64,000 bases of DNA from an uncultured Lachnospiraceae bacterium (GCA_947382625.1 CANDAG010000009.1:49702-113701); one strand, 5' to 3'. Positions 16,617-25,681 are shown, numbered from the stretch's first letter. Numbers and translations: made by a program. Notes: a model not told the origin generated them from the sequence alone.

Positions 16617-17030
16617 ATGAATGACACTACCCTGATCCAAAAGACAGCAGATTATATCGAAGCCCATCTTGAGGAACCCCTGCCTCTCGAAAAAATTGCA
16701 GACGCGTTAAACTATTCCAGATTTTATCTGGCAAGAAAATTTCATGAAAAGACCGGATGCACCATTTACAAATATATCCAGGGGCGCAGACTTTCACTTG
16801 CGGCGCAAAAGCTTGTGGAAACCCGAAAACCCATCGTGGAGATCGCTTATGAGGCAAATTATAATTCCCAACAGGCTTTCACACTTGCCTTTGAGCGCCT
16901 TTATGAAGCCACTCCCTACGAATATCGAAAAAAAGGAATATTTACCCCCAGACAGACACGGATTTCCATGACCTTTTCTGTCGCTGTCTCCCGCGCAGCC
17001 TCTTTGTGGAAAGGAGAAATGACAGCATGA
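16617..17030 (+). CDS. AraC-family regulator, HTH domain only
   Basis: I start at [10 protein letters not shown] (137 residues), where homology to the AraC DNA-binding domain begins. Two HTH motifs are seen: [20 protein letters not shown] and [20 protein letters not shown] with the [14 protein letters not shown] end. There is no ligand domain, as in MarA/SoxS/Rob-type activators. No good ribosome site precedes this ATG, and a GC-rich hairpin sits directly upstream. The stop overlaps the clpP start (ATGA), so the two are translationally coupled. Its targets are unknown; the coupling suggests regulation of, or by, the protease. Confidence 0.8.
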   Translation: MNDTTLIQKTADYIEAHLEEPLPLEKIADALNYSRFYLARKFHEKTGCTIYKYIQGRRLSLAAQKLVETRKPIVEIAYEANYNSQQAFTLAFERLYEATPYEYRKKGIFTPRQTRISMTFSVAVSRAASLWKGEMTA

Positions 17031-17617
17031 GTACCATACCCTATGTGATTGAACAGACCAGCCACGGCGAGCGAAGCTACGATATTTTTTCCAGACTGTT
17101 ATCTGACCGTATCATTTTCTTAGGCGAAGAGGTAAATGATACTTCGGCAGGCCTTGTCATTGCCCAGCTGCTGTTTTTGGAAGCCGCTGATCCTGAAAAG
17201 GACATCCAGCTCTACATCAACAGCCCTGGCGGATCCATTTCTGCCGGGCTGGCCATCTATGACACCATGCAATATATCAAATGCGATATTTCCACCATCT
17301 GCATCGGTCTTGCCGCCAGCTTCGGCGCTTTTCTCTTAGCAGGCGGCACAAAGGGAAAACGGATCGCACTGCCAAACTCTGAAATCTTGATCCATCAGCC
17401 TGCCATACACGGAAACGGTATCCAGGGGCAGGCCACAGACATCAAGATCGTCTCCGACCACATACAAAGGAACAAGCAGCGGCTCAACACCATTCTGGCA
17501 GCAAACACCGGCAAAAGTCCGGAGGAGATTGCCCTGGCAACCGAAAGGGACAATTATCTCTCCGCCAAAGAGGCTCTGGATTTTGGGATCATTGATAAAA
17601 TCCTTAAAAGACGCTGA
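17027..17617 (+). CDS. clpP: ClpP-family ATP-dependent protease proteolytic subunit
   Basis: A 196-residue ClpP of full length with catalytic triad Ser99 (GLAASFGAF), His123 (ILIHQP) and Asp175 (TERDNY). NSPGGS and the handle region are conserved. The ATG at 17027 has AAGGAG 10 nt upstream and overlaps the AraC stop. Serine at the usual GQAASMGA motif is kept although the flanks read GLAASFGA. It is not next to clpX or tig, unlike the housekeeping clpP of Firmicutes, so this is probably a second clpP. Whether it forms its own 14-mer or mixes with the main ClpP is unknown. Confidence 0.92.
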   Translation: MSTIPYVIEQTSHGERSYDIFSRLLSDRIIFLGEEVNDTSAGLVIAQLLFLEAADPEKDIQLYINSPGGSISAGLAIYDTMQYIKCDISTICIGLAASFGAFLLAGGTKGKRIALPNSEILIHQPAIHGNGIQGQATDIKIVSDHIQRNKQRLNTILAANTGKSPEEIALATERDNYLSAKEALDFGIIDKILKRR

Positions 17618-17629
17618 AGAGTCTGCCGC

Positions 17630-18163
17630 CTATAAGGATCTCACATACTCCACCAGCCCGCTGAGATTGTTTTTATCACAGTGATCCTCCGGTATCCTGT
17701 AGGCCTTCAGGAGCCGTCTTTCATCCTCGCCGGGGTTTTTGGTCATTTTGATTTTCAGCTTCAATCCGTTCATCATAATTTTGTGACCAACGGAAAGCCT
17801 CTGATAATCAAAACCGCCCCGCAGATAAAAGGTATGAATCTGCGCCAGCATAGAATCGGTAAAATTATGCCTCCATACCTTCTGCATTTCTGATGACCTG
17901 CCGGGACTAAAGCCGGTTGCCCATACCACTATGTTCTTCCCCTGCAGGCTCTCAAAGCTGTCTCTCAGCAGTTCTATTCCATTGAGTCCTCCTGCATACA
18001 GACCGCCGCCCCAAATAATGGTGTCATACTTTTTCAGATCATCTATTGTAATATTAGATCCCTCTTGAATCTCACAGTGTAACTCCTCTGCGATCATCTC
18101 CGCATATCTTTTGGTGTAGCCATATTCTGATCGATAGACAACGATCGTCTTTCTCATACTCAT
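17630..18163 (-). CDS. Flavodoxin-domain protein (HemG-like)
   Basis: A 177-residue protein with an FMN-binding flavodoxin fold. YRSEYGYTKRYAEMIAE near the N-terminus is the phosphate loop, and IIWGGGLYAGG is the second flavin loop. The later region (FYLRGGFDYQRLS) resembles the flavodoxin_5/HemG group. It presumably shuttles electrons; the partner is unknown. The start could also be the ATG two codons downstream, which has a better spaced AGGAG. It lies 45 bp downstream of a MarR gene, and the operon is probably redox- or stress-controlled by that repressor. Confidence 0.82.
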   Translation of the reverse strand: MSMRKTIVVYRSEYGYTKRYAEMIAEELHCEIQEGSNITIDDLKKYDTIIWGGGLYAGGLNGIELLRDSFESLQGKNIVVWATGFSPGRSSEMQKVWRHNFTDSMLAQIHTFYLRGGFDYQRLSVGHKIMMNGLKLKIKMTKNPGEDERRLLKAYRIPEDHCDKNNLSGLVEYVRSL

Positions 18164-18208
18164 TCTCCTGATCCCTCCGAATAAATGTTACTGTTCTTCC
18201 ATACACCT

Positions 18209-18706
18209 TCATTCAGAACACTCTTCACTGGCAGTTCTTTTTTCCAAATGCTCGATTCCTGCATACAGTCTCGTCAAAAGCAGAAACAACGTTTCAATTT
18301 CCTTGTCTGAATAGACCTCAAAAAGATATTTTAGTTCCTCCTGATAAACTGCAAAATCCTTTCGAAAATAGTCATTTACCTTCTCTGTAGGGCAGATACA
18401 CATGGCTCTTGTATCGTTCGGGCTTTGACGGATGGCGATAAACCCCTTTTTCTCCAGAGCATCCGCCAGCTTCTTGATATTCTGTCTGGAACAGCCGAGT
18501 AAACTCCCTAACCGGGTGAAGGTCAGCCGCTCCTCGGACTGCCTCACAATAGACAACAGCATGAACTGCTTCAGCGACAGCTCCGGTATGTGACTGTCAA
18601 AAAGAGTCTGCAGTTTATTACCGGCTATAAACAGTGTACTGAAAATGGCTTTCTGTTGATCTTCCGTAGTTTTGGAAAATCGTGCACTCAGATCATTGAG
18701 ATCCAT
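18209..18706 (-). CDS. MarR-family transcriptional regulator
   Basis: A 165-residue MarR protein. The winged HTH lies at about residues 50-115 (RLTFTRLGSLLGCSRQNIKKLADALEKKG split over the recognition helix, then the wing RQSPNDTRAM). Long helices at both ends form the dimer interface. It precedes the flavodoxin gene in one operon. The promoter is covered by two nearly identical 12-bp inverted half-sites, so it very likely represses its own operon and responds to a small molecule or oxidant. The ligand is not evident. Confidence 0.92.
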   Translation of the reverse strand: MDLNDLSARFSKTTEDQQKAIFSTLFIAGNKLQTLFDSHIPELSLKQFMLLSIVRQSEERLTFTRLGSLLGCSRQNIKKLADALEKKGFIAIRQSPNDTRAMCICPTEKVNDYFRKDFAVYQEELKYLFEVYSDKEIETLFLLLTRLYAGIEHLEKRTASEECSE

Positions 18707-18726
18707 TGGTGTTCTCCTCTCTCATT

Positions 18727-18763
18727 AGTAACTTGTTGCACTTTATTATAGCAACTAGTTACC
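18727..18763. promoter_or_regulatory. MarR operator, paired half-sites
   Basis: Two inverted boxes, AGTAACTTGTTGC (18727-18739) and GCAACTAGTTACC (18751-18763), are separated by 11 bp holding the -10 box. Each box is itself close to palindromic. One sits in the spacer and one between -10 and the start codon, the usual arrangement for autorepression. Confidence 0.7.
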
Positions 18764-18773
18764 TATTTGTCAA
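18745..18773 (-). promoter_or_regulatory. Consensus promoter of the marR-flavodoxin operon
   Basis: On the minus strand TTGACA (18768-18773) and TATAAT (18745-18750), both exact, are spaced 17 bp. GAGAGGAG precedes the marR ATG. Confidence 0.85.
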
Positions 18774-18911
18774 GCAACATGATACATATGTTATCCTGCA
18801 TTTTTTCAGATATATTCCGCTTTGGAACAAAAAGGTATATAATAAAGCCAACAAAAAATGTTAAAGAACCGATACAGCGAATAAAATACATCTTAAAAGG
18901 AGAAACCAGCT

Positions 18912-19427
18912 ATGATCCTATTGATCACAGGTCCGTCGCATACCGGCAAGACCGCACTTGCGCAAAAAATGTTGGAAAAATATAACTATCCCTATTTATC
19001 CATAGACCATTTGAAAATGGGTTTGATCCGCAGCGGTTATACCACACTGACACCCGAAGATGACGATGATCTTACGGGTTATCTATGGCCTGTTGTCCGT
19101 GAAATGGTTAAAACTGCTATAGAAAACAAGCAGAATCTTATTGTGGAGGGATGCTACATTCCTTTTGACTGGGCAAAGGACTTTGAAAAAGAATATCTTG
19201 AGCAGATCAGATACTGCTGCCTTATAATGAGCGAGGATTATATAAGAAATCACTTTACAGACATAAAAAGCTACGCAAATGTCATTGAAGACCGTCTGGA
19301 CGATGGATGGTGTAATGTGGAAAACATTTTGAGGGATAATGCGCAGTATTTAAAACTTGCCCAAAAGAATCATATTGATTACCTGCTTATTGATGATAAG
19401 TATGAGATTGATATTGATCTGTCATGA
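18912..19427 (+). CDS. P-loop NTPase / small-molecule kinase-like protein
   Basis: A 171-residue protein with an N-terminal Walker A motif GPSHTGKT (residues 7-14). A SIDHLKMGLIRSG segment follows, resembling the region after the P-loop in 2-phosphoglycerate-kinase-like and gluconate/shikimate-kinase-like proteins. VEGCYIP is a probable Walker B strand. The LID region is not obvious. AAAAGGAG precedes the ATG. It stands alone, and no substrate can be assigned. Confidence 0.65.
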   Translation: MILLITGPSHTGKTALAQKMLEKYNYPYLSIDHLKMGLIRSGYTTLTPEDDDDLTGYLWPVVREMVKTAIENKQNLIVEGCYIPFDWAKDFEKEYLEQIRYCCLIMSEDYIRNHFTDIKSYANVIEDRLDDGWCNVENILRDNAQYLKLAQKNHIDYLLIDDKYEIDIDLS

Positions 19428-19526
19428 TAACTCTATACTAAAACCCAAAAGCAACGATTGTTTTCCACCAAAAAACAGGTTATACTGTCTATAACGATTC
19501 AGCATTGATCGCGGAAGGAGTATGGC

Positions 19527-21188
19527 ATGGGACTTTATCTGAACAGCAGAAAACCTCATAACAACTATCTGGAAATCGTAAGCTCCGATTATTTTGTGGA
19601 TAAAACCGATCTGCTGAAAGAACTGATCCCTATTGTGGGAACAAAGGAATTTACCTGCAACAGTTCCCTGCAAGCCGGGCAGAGCAATAAATACATCTGC
19701 ATCACAAGGCCCCGCCGTTTTGGAAAGACCATTGCCGCAAACATGGTTGCCGCCTATTTTGGAAAGGGCTTTGGCGGGCATCAGATTTTTGATAATCTAA
19801 GGATCAGTTCCTCCGAACAATATGAACAGCATCTGAACAGACATAACGTCATAACTGTCACATTCAGTGAAATCCCCCGCAATTGCCGCAATTATGACCA
19901 GTATATTGACCGCATTCAGGATCGCATGATACAGGATCTGATCCGGGAATACCCCATGGTTCCTATAAATGGATCCGATGCCTTATGGGATGCTTTTAAC
20001 ACCATATACGAATGGGAAGAATCGGCAAAATTTATATTTGTACTGGATGAATGGGATTTCATCTTTCACAGAGATTTTGTAAGTGAGAAAGATAAACGTT
20101 CCTATGTAGGTTTTTTAAGTAATCTGCTGAAAGATCAGCCATATGTGGAACTGGTCTATATGACAGGAATCCTTCCCATCTCAAAGTATTCCAGCGGCTC
20201 TGAATTGAATATGTTTTATGAATATACTATGGCGTCCGAAGAAAAATTTTGTGAATACTTTGGATTTCTGGATGAGGAAGTGGACTGTCTTTACAAAAAA
20301 TATCTGTCGCTTGCAAAGAAACCAAAAATAACCAGAGAAAATCTCCGGGTATGGTATGATGGTTATCATACTATGTCCGGGAAGAAGGTTTATAACCCGC
20401 GCTCTGTTGTTGCCGCCCTCACCAACAATAATCTTGGAAACTACTGGACCAGCTCAGGTCCCTACGAGGAGATTTATTATTACGTGGAAAAGAATATTGA
20501 TGATGTTCGGGAGGAAATCGCACTTTTGGTCTCCGGGATCGCAGTTCCTGTTAAGATACGGGAGTACGCTGCAGCTTCCATGGAACTGACTACCAGGGAA
20601 GAAATTTTCTCGGCTATGGTGGTTTATGGCTTTTTAAGCAGTGAAAACGGCTATGTTTCTATTCCGAACAAGGAACTCATGGACAAATTCACGGAAATGC
20701 TTGCAAAGGAACCTTCCTTTGGATATATATTCCGTCTTGCAAAAGAGTCTGACAAAATGCTGAGGGCTACACTGAACGGAAATACAGCGGAAATGGTGAG
20801 AATTTTAGAGTACGCCCACAATACGGAAGCGCCGCTTCTTGCCTATAGCAATGAATCAGAGCTGACTGCCCTGGTGAATCTGGTCTATCTTTCCGCAAGA
20901 GATCTCTACCGGATCGAACGGGAAGACAAAGCAGGAATCGGTTATGTGGACTTTATTTTTTATCCCAGGAACCAAAAGGCAGACAGCATCATTTTGGAGC
21001 TTAAGGTGGATCACTCCCCTGAAGAAGCCATCGCCCAGATCAGGGAACGGAAATATGCGCTTCGCTTTAAGGGAAAGTTAGGAGAAAAGTCTGCGTATCA
21101 GGGCCGAATCCTGCTGGTAGGAATTTCATTTGACAAAAAAACTAAAAAACACAGCTGTAAAGTAGAGATTTTATCCCCGGTGGAGTGA
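19527..21188 (+). CDS. AAA-ATPase-like / PD-(D/E)XK nuclease-like protein
   Basis: A 553-residue protein of the family usually annotated AAA-ATPase_like plus PDDEXK_9. The N-terminus YFVDKTDLLKELIPI and P-loop variant RPRRFGKT (about 54-61) are diagnostic; FVLDEWD is the Walker B. The C-terminus has the nuclease core GIGYVDFIFYP (Asp) with ILELKVD (ExK). The family is abundant and multicopy in gut bacteria and of unknown role, possibly linked to mobile or defence functions. It has GGAAGGAG upstream and a strong terminator downstream, so it is monocistronic and portable. Confidence 0.88.
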   Translation: MGLYLNSRKPHNNYLEIVSSDYFVDKTDLLKELIPIVGTKEFTCNSSLQAGQSNKYICITRPRRFGKTIAANMVAAYFGKGFGGHQIFDNLRISSSEQYEQHLNRHNVITVTFSEIPRNCRNYDQYIDRIQDRMIQDLIREYPMVPINGSDALWDAFNTIYEWEESAKFIFVLDEWDFIFHRDFVSEKDKRSYVGFLSNLLKDQPYVELVYMTGILPISKYSSGSELNMFYEYTMASEEKFCEYFGFLDEEVDCLYKKYLSLAKKPKITRENLRVWYDGYHTMSGKKVYNPRSVVAALTNNNLGNYWTSSGPYEEIYYYVEKNIDDVREEIALLVSGIAVPVKIREYAAASMELTTREEIFSAMVVYGFLSSENGYVSIPNKELMDKFTEMLAKEPSFGYIFRLAKESDKMLRATLNGNTAEMVRILEYAHNTEAPLLAYSNESELTALVNLVYLSARDLYRIEREDKAGIGYVDFIFYPRNQKADSIILELKVDHSPEEAIAQIRERKYALRFKGKLGEKSAYQGRILLVGISFDKKTKKHSCKVEILSPVE

Positions 21189-21201
21189 TTTTAAATTGAA
21201 T

Positions 21202-21240
21202 TAATATAAGGACAGCGCCCCACGGACTGTCCTTATATTA
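21202..21240. terminator. Bidirectional terminator between convergent genes
   Basis: A 14-bp perfect stem (TAATATAAGGACAG, 21202-21215, against 21227-21240) lies between two convergent genes. Its reverse complement closely matches the hairpin at 27477-27513, so this terminator is itself a repeated element. Confidence 0.8.
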
Positions 21241-21269
21241 TTGCTCTCTTTTACAACAGGCTCCTGTTT

Positions 21270-24200
21270 TCATTCAATAAGCTGTCTCGCGAAGCGTGGC
21301 AGCGTTTGATATACCCGGCACATCATATGGGAGGGTTCAACTGCCGCTGCTTCTTTTAAGAATCCGGCAGCCTTTTCCTTATCCCCAAGTCCCATATTTC
21401 CCAACGCCATCAGATAATAGCAGTGGGCACGGTTTTTTGCCGTATGATCTTCGTCAAAGATCAGAAAATCCGGCAGGGAAACTGCAAAGTATTCAATCTT
21501 TACCTGATCCTTAAGATGCCGCTCCCCGTAATCGATCAGCCGGTAGAATCTGGCCCTCGCTTCCTTTACCTTTCCAAGCTTTAAATAGGCCAGCCCCTGA
21601 TAAAGGATCATGTCCGCGGGCTGATCATTATAGTACATCGCACCTGCAGGCTCATCTGTTCCTGTGGTTGCCGTCTCAAAGCATTCCCTTGCCTCTTCTT
21701 TCCTTCCTTCACCTTCAAGTGCCAGACCCAGATGATAATAAATATGATTATCTTTGGTTCCCTCCAGCTTGCCCTCTCCCAGATTCTCGGGATAGACAAG
21801 GGCATCCCTGAGCAGCCGCTCCGCCTTTTCGTAATCCTTTTGTGCCTGAGCCTCCCGCGCCATTTCAAGGAGCGCCAGAGTATACTGGGTTGTGATCTTG
21901 CCTTCTCCGCCTTCCCATGGATGGAACCGATGTCCCATGATGCATTCATAAGCCTTTTTGTGATCGCCGGAGAGATTTACCAGTGTGATATATTCAATAT
22001 AAAGGTCGTCCCGTCCACAGATCAGCTCCCTGTGGGCCTCATAATTTGCCAGCCTCTCCTCGAAGGTCCACCCCAGCTTCTTATAAAGCTGATCCAGCTC
22101 CAAAAAGATCCGCACATCCGTCTCATCCAGCGCAAAGGCTTTCTCCATAGCCATCCTCGCCTTGTCAGTATCCTTCCGCTTATTATAATAGGCCAGAGAC
22201 AGATTCCGCCAGGGAATGGGGAACTCAGGATCCGCCTCCACAGAAGCCTCCCACAAAGCCACGGAGTATTCCCACTGAAGCTTGTCATAAAACAGATTGC
22301 CCAGATAATAACCGGCCTTTGCCTTACACCCTCTATCAACGGCAAACTGCAGCACTGCGATATCCTCCAGTTTGTTGGGGAAGCAGTAATCGGGGCTTGT
22401 CTTTTCCGCCTTTTCAAGCAGCTCTGCTGCCATCTCTTCCTGTCCCAGGGCATTTGCGTAATAAGCCTTGTAATAGTGCAGCATAGGATAGTCCTTTGTA
22501 CATGCCCCAAGAATTTCCACAGCTTCCTCATAAGCGCCGAATTCCGCATAATCTCTTGCCGTCATCAGATAGTTTTCCTGAAAGTCGCGCATCTTTTTAT
22601 TCAACGCTGTCCGAAGGCTTAAATCCTTCCCCGACAGAATGATCTGCTCGTTGCCTGATACAAAGTCAAAGGGATCCAAGGCCAGATTCTCCAATATCCA
22701 TGCTGTTGCCTCTTCCCTCCTGCCCAGTTTACGGAGCAGATAAGCCTTCAGCCCTCTTGCCTTAATATTGTGGGCATTCTTTACCAACGCCCTTTCAATA
22801 TGCTCATAAGCTCTGGCAAACTTCTTTTGCCCGGCATCTATGGCCGCCAGATAATAAAAGGACATTTCCTGCTGTTCATTGCTCCAGGTGGCTTTGAAAA
22901 AGGCGTCGTAGGCCTCCTGTTCCTTCCCCTGGTAAAGCAGCGCAAGTCCCAGCAGATAGTAGGATTCACTGTGATAGGGATTGGGATTTCTCTCCGTCAG
23001 CCTCTCAAGGGCCTTCCGGAAATGCTTTTCCCCCTCGGCAAAACCGCCTCTCCGCATCAGTAGCAATCCATAAGCGTTGTTGATGCGGATATCGCCGGGA
23101 TCCCGCCTTAGTCCCTCCAGATAATAGGGATCCGGCAGATAGGTTGCATGCCGGTATTGCTCGATATGCTGGCCAGTCAGATACAGCTCCTCGCAGGTCT
23201 GTATCTCCTCCGGCGCCTTTGCTGCCTTTGCGGGTTCCGGCAGTTCTGGGATTTCCTTCTTCTCCGGCCGATATTCCACCAGTGTGTCTCCCTGTACATA
23301 AACTGCAAGATGCAGCTCTTCCTCCTTAATCCCGGCCAAAGGGATTTCTTTCTCGTAAATATCCACGGGAGAGATCCTTGCCCTCTCATCCAGAGCTTTC
23401 CGGCCCGCTGCCGTCAACACCACTCTGGCATCCTCATATACCCCGGTGCCGTAAACGATCACCTTTGCCTTTTCTCCGTCATAAGAAAGATGGAGCGCCG
23501 CTTCTGTGGTGGCGTTTACCACCTGTCCCACTGCCTTATAGGGCATGAAGTACTGCCTGAAGGTCTTTTCCTCAAAGGGCTTGAGCCATGTAAAGTCAGG
23601 CTGGTTATCTGTGTAAACCCCTGTCATCAGCTCCACATAAGGCCCGTCCTCGTCTGTCAGATTCCGGTCCCACGCCTTTCCGAAGTCACCGCAGCCCCAT
23701 GTCCACTGCTTCTTTCCGGGAGAAATATGATGATCCGCCACATGCAGGATCCCTGCACCCACGCCATAGTCATATCCTCCCACAAAATCGTATTTTGACT
23801 TTTCCGCCATATAAGAGGTAGGCACCGGGATATTTTTGTAACGGGAGATGTCCACCCCTTCGCTGTAATCCTTCTTATAATAAACGCCTGTGGCAATGGG
23901 GAAACGGGAAACATCCCTCTTTCCGTGATCCATCACCGCATGGACGTCCGGCGGAAAGATGGACCGGGTATTTTCGTTCACCGGAACCGCCGGGTTCGCC
24001 CACCAGAGAAATGTCTGCGGAGTTGATGTTCTGTTATAGAGCTGTCCGGTGATCTCAATGTAGGCCTTTTCGGGATAAAGAGTAATTTTCATCAGCCCTT
24101 TGGTACCGTACATCTGGTCTACATCATGCAAAAGCACTGATCTGCTCCCGTCCTCCTTTTCTTCCAGCACATAGTCTACCGGCAGAAAGGTGGTAGGCCT

Positions 24201-24569
24201 GTGGTGCTGAGGCCAGTTAAACTCGATCCCGCCCGAGATCCAGGGGCCTGTGAGCCCCACCAGCGCCGGCTTGATCACATGATTATAATAGACAAAATCA
24301 TAACCGTTGGTCTTATCATAGGCCCGCTGTATCCTGCCTCCTAATTCCGGCAGCACCATCACCTTAAGATACTCATTTTCCAGCCATACCGCCGTATATT
24401 CCTTATCCGTCTTCTCATTGCTGATCCTTTCAATGGTGGGATAAGGGTACACCTTACCGCTGCTGCCCTGATAGACACGTTTATCCAGAAAAACGGGGTT
24501 CTTTTCTGCTTCCCCGATCTCATAGGTGGGGATCGTCACCTTCTCTTCCCATACTCTTGCACTTCTCAT
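21270..24569 (-). CDS. DUF5107 domain protein with C-terminal TPR array
   Basis: A 1099-residue protein starting at MRSARVWEEK, where GGAGGAG precedes the ATG (an in-frame ATG 19 codons earlier has none). Residues 1 to about 450 form the DUF5107 region (VFLDKRVYQGSSG, FNWPQHHRP, WTWGCGDFG), a beta-sandwich resembling galactose mutarotase and glycoside-hydrolase accessory domains. From about residue 480 to the end there are repeated TPR helices (for example NAYGLLLMRRGGFAEGEKHF). There is no signal peptide. A divergent AraC regulator with a cupin-like sensor suggests a carbohydrate role. The last 14 codons lie inside the palindromic repeat at 21281-21314. Confidence 0.85.
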   Translation of the reverse strand: MRSARVWEEKVTIPTYEIGEAEKNPVFLDKRVYQGSSGKVYPYPTIERISNEKTDKEYTAVWLENEYLKVMVLPELGGRIQRAYDKTNGYDFVYYNHVIKPALVGLTGPWISGGIEFNWPQHHRPTTFLPVDYVLEEKEDGSRSVLLHDVDQMYGTKGLMKITLYPEKAYIEITGQLYNRTSTPQTFLWWANPAVPVNENTRSIFPPDVHAVMDHGKRDVSRFPIATGVYYKKDYSEGVDISRYKNIPVPTSYMAEKSKYDFVGGYDYGVGAGILHVADHHISPGKKQWTWGCGDFGKAWDRNLTDEDGPYVELMTGVYTDNQPDFTWLKPFEEKTFRQYFMPYKAVGQVVNATTEAALHLSYDGEKAKVIVYGTGVYEDARVVLTAAGRKALDERARISPVDIYEKEIPLAGIKEEELHLAVYVQGDTLVEYRPEKKEIPELPEPAKAAKAPEEIQTCEELYLTGQHIEQYRHATYLPDPYYLEGLRRDPGDIRINNAYGLLLMRRGGFAEGEKHFRKALERLTERNPNPYHSESYYLLGLALLYQGKEQEAYDAFFKATWSNEQQEMSFYYLAAIDAGQKKFARAYEHIERALVKNAHNIKARGLKAYLLRKLGRREEATAWILENLALDPFDFVSGNEQIILSGKDLSLRTALNKKMRDFQENYLMTARDYAEFGAYEEAVEILGACTKDYPMLHYYKAYYANALGQEEMAAELLEKAEKTSPDYCFPNKLEDIAVLQFAVDRGCKAKAGYYLGNLFYDKLQWEYSVALWEASVEADPEFPIPWRNLSLAYYNKRKDTDKARMAMEKAFALDETDVRIFLELDQLYKKLGWTFEERLANYEAHRELICGRDDLYIEYITLVNLSGDHKKAYECIMGHRFHPWEGGEGKITTQYTLALLEMAREAQAQKDYEKAERLLRDALVYPENLGEGKLEGTKDNHIYYHLGLALEGEGRKEEARECFETATTGTDEPAGAMYYNDQPADMILYQGLAYLKLGKVKEARARFYRLIDYGERHLKDQVKIEYFAVSLPDFLIFDEDHTAKNRAHCYYLMALGNMGLGDKEKAAGFLKEAAAVEPSHMMCRVYQTLPRFARQLIE
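21281..21314. repeat. Palindromic element unit R1, inside the DUF5107 gene end
   Basis: The reverse strand reads CAAACGCTGCCACGCTTCGC followed by GAGACAGC, the consensus of the dispersed element also found at 27401-27486, 33644-33755, 58021-58068 and 60811-60853. Here it is translated as the C-terminus TLPRFARQLIE of the DUF5107 protein. Confidence 0.75.
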
Positions 24570-24689
24570 GATCTCCTCCATTTTATATTGCTTTTTTGCT
24601 TTTCTTATAGATTTTGATATACTCAATATAGCTCTTTTTTTCTATAAAATCATTCTCTGTGCTTGCTGATCTGTTTATATTTTTTGCTA

Positions 24690-24718
24690 TTGTAATCGGG
24701 AACTTTTTCTTATATGAT
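24690..24718 (+). promoter_or_regulatory. Predicted promoter of the AraC gene
   Basis: TTGTAA (24690-24695) and TATGAT (24713-24718) are spaced 17 bp, about 35 bp before the AraC ATG. The DUF5107 gene starts divergently in the same 189-bp interval. Confidence 0.55.
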
Positions 24719-24758
24719 ACTGACAGACCCTCTTACTTGCAAAAAGGAGCTTTCGATC

Positions 24759-25655
24759 ATGAAATCCATGGAAGAATTTGTTACGCCGGAATCAGACTAT
24801 TTTATTTACTCTCCAAGCAAAATGGCGTTGGAAATGTTTTTATATCCTATGCAGTGCGGGATTTTTTCTTATCTGCCCGGCTATCAGCTGACCCGTGAGT
24901 CCTTTGACAGCTTTTTGCTGATGTACATCCGGAAGGGGGAGCTGACTCTCACCTTTGAGGGAGATACCAGGCGTGTTAGCGCCGGTCATTTCGTACTGCT
25001 GGATTGCTATAAACGCCATTCCTATTCCACCTCCGCCGGTTGGGAATGTATCTGGTGCCATTTTGACGGTATCACCGCCAGACCCTACTACCAAAACGTG
25101 GTTTCCCGGCTGGGCAATGTGTTTTCCATGCCGGATCCCTACCCGGTCCTTCGCAAGATGTCCGGGATCCTGAAAATTTTTTACACCGGGGCGCTGGTCC
25201 AGGAGCCTCTGCTCTCCAAATATCTCACAGACATTCTGACAGAGCTTCTGCTTTATACTCCTATGGATACACACACACGCAATTATGCCAATATGGCAGA
25301 GGAAACCATTACTTATATCAATGAACATTTCAAAGAAGATATTTCCGTGGAGGATCTGGCCTTGCGGGCAAATCTCAGCCAGTACCACTTCATCCGGATC
25401 TTTAAAAAGGAGACCGGATTTACCCCACATGAATATCTGGTAAATACCCGGATCGCCACCGCCAGATATCTTCTGAAGAATTCCCGGCTTCCGGTTAAGG
25501 ATATCTGCTTCGCTTCCGGTTTTTCCTGCGAAAGCGTCTTCTGCGGAGCCTTTAAACGCCGCCAGGGCATGACGCCCATGCAGTATCGGAGTTCGGAGCA
25601 ACGCCTGTCAGGCTCCACCGGCCATCCTTATGTTCAAAAGGAGGCTGCGCACTGA
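24759..25655 (+). CDS. AraC-family regulator with cupin-like sensor domain
   Basis: A 298-residue regulator beginning at MKSMEEFVTPESD, chosen because AAGGAG is 9 nt upstream (a frame 15 codons longer lacks a site). Residues 20-150 are an AraC cupin domain (LMYIRKGELTLTFEG, VLLDCYKRHSY, WCHFDG). Residues 190-290 hold the two HTH motifs (DISVEDLALRANLSQYHFIR, PVKDICFASGFSCESVFCG). This architecture binds sugars or sugar-derived ligands. It is divergent from the DUF5107 gene, its likely target. Confidence 0.92.
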   Translation: MKSMEEFVTPESDYFIYSPSKMALEMFLYPMQCGIFSYLPGYQLTRESFDSFLLMYIRKGELTLTFEGDTRRVSAGHFVLLDCYKRHSYSTSAGWECIWCHFDGITARPYYQNVVSRLGNVFSMPDPYPVLRKMSGILKIFYTGALVQEPLLSKYLTDILTELLLYTPMDTHTRNYANMAEETITYINEHFKEDISVEDLALRANLSQYHFIRIFKKETGFTPHEYLVNTRIATARYLLKNSRLPVKDICFASGFSCESVFCGAFKRRQGMTPMQYRSSEQRLSGSTGHPYVQKEAAH

Positions 25656-25675
25656 CCTGGTGCACAGCCTCCTTT
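25637..25675. terminator. Bidirectional terminator between AraC and aldo-keto reductase genes
   Basis: An 11-bp perfect stem (AAAGGAGGCTG, 25637-25647, against CAGCCTCCTTT, 25665-25675) overlaps the AraC stop codon and precedes the convergent reductase stop. T-runs occur on the plus side and A-runs on the other. Confidence 0.8.
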
Positions 25676-25681
25676 GACTCT

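Noticed and set aside
21732-22622. 296-codon frame antisense to the DUF5107-TPR gene
   Set aside because: Shadow frame with no domain signal; the TPR pattern on the other strand explains it.
24840-25601. 253-codon frame antisense to the AraC gene
   Set aside because: No start context and no homology; AraC motifs occupy the plus strand.
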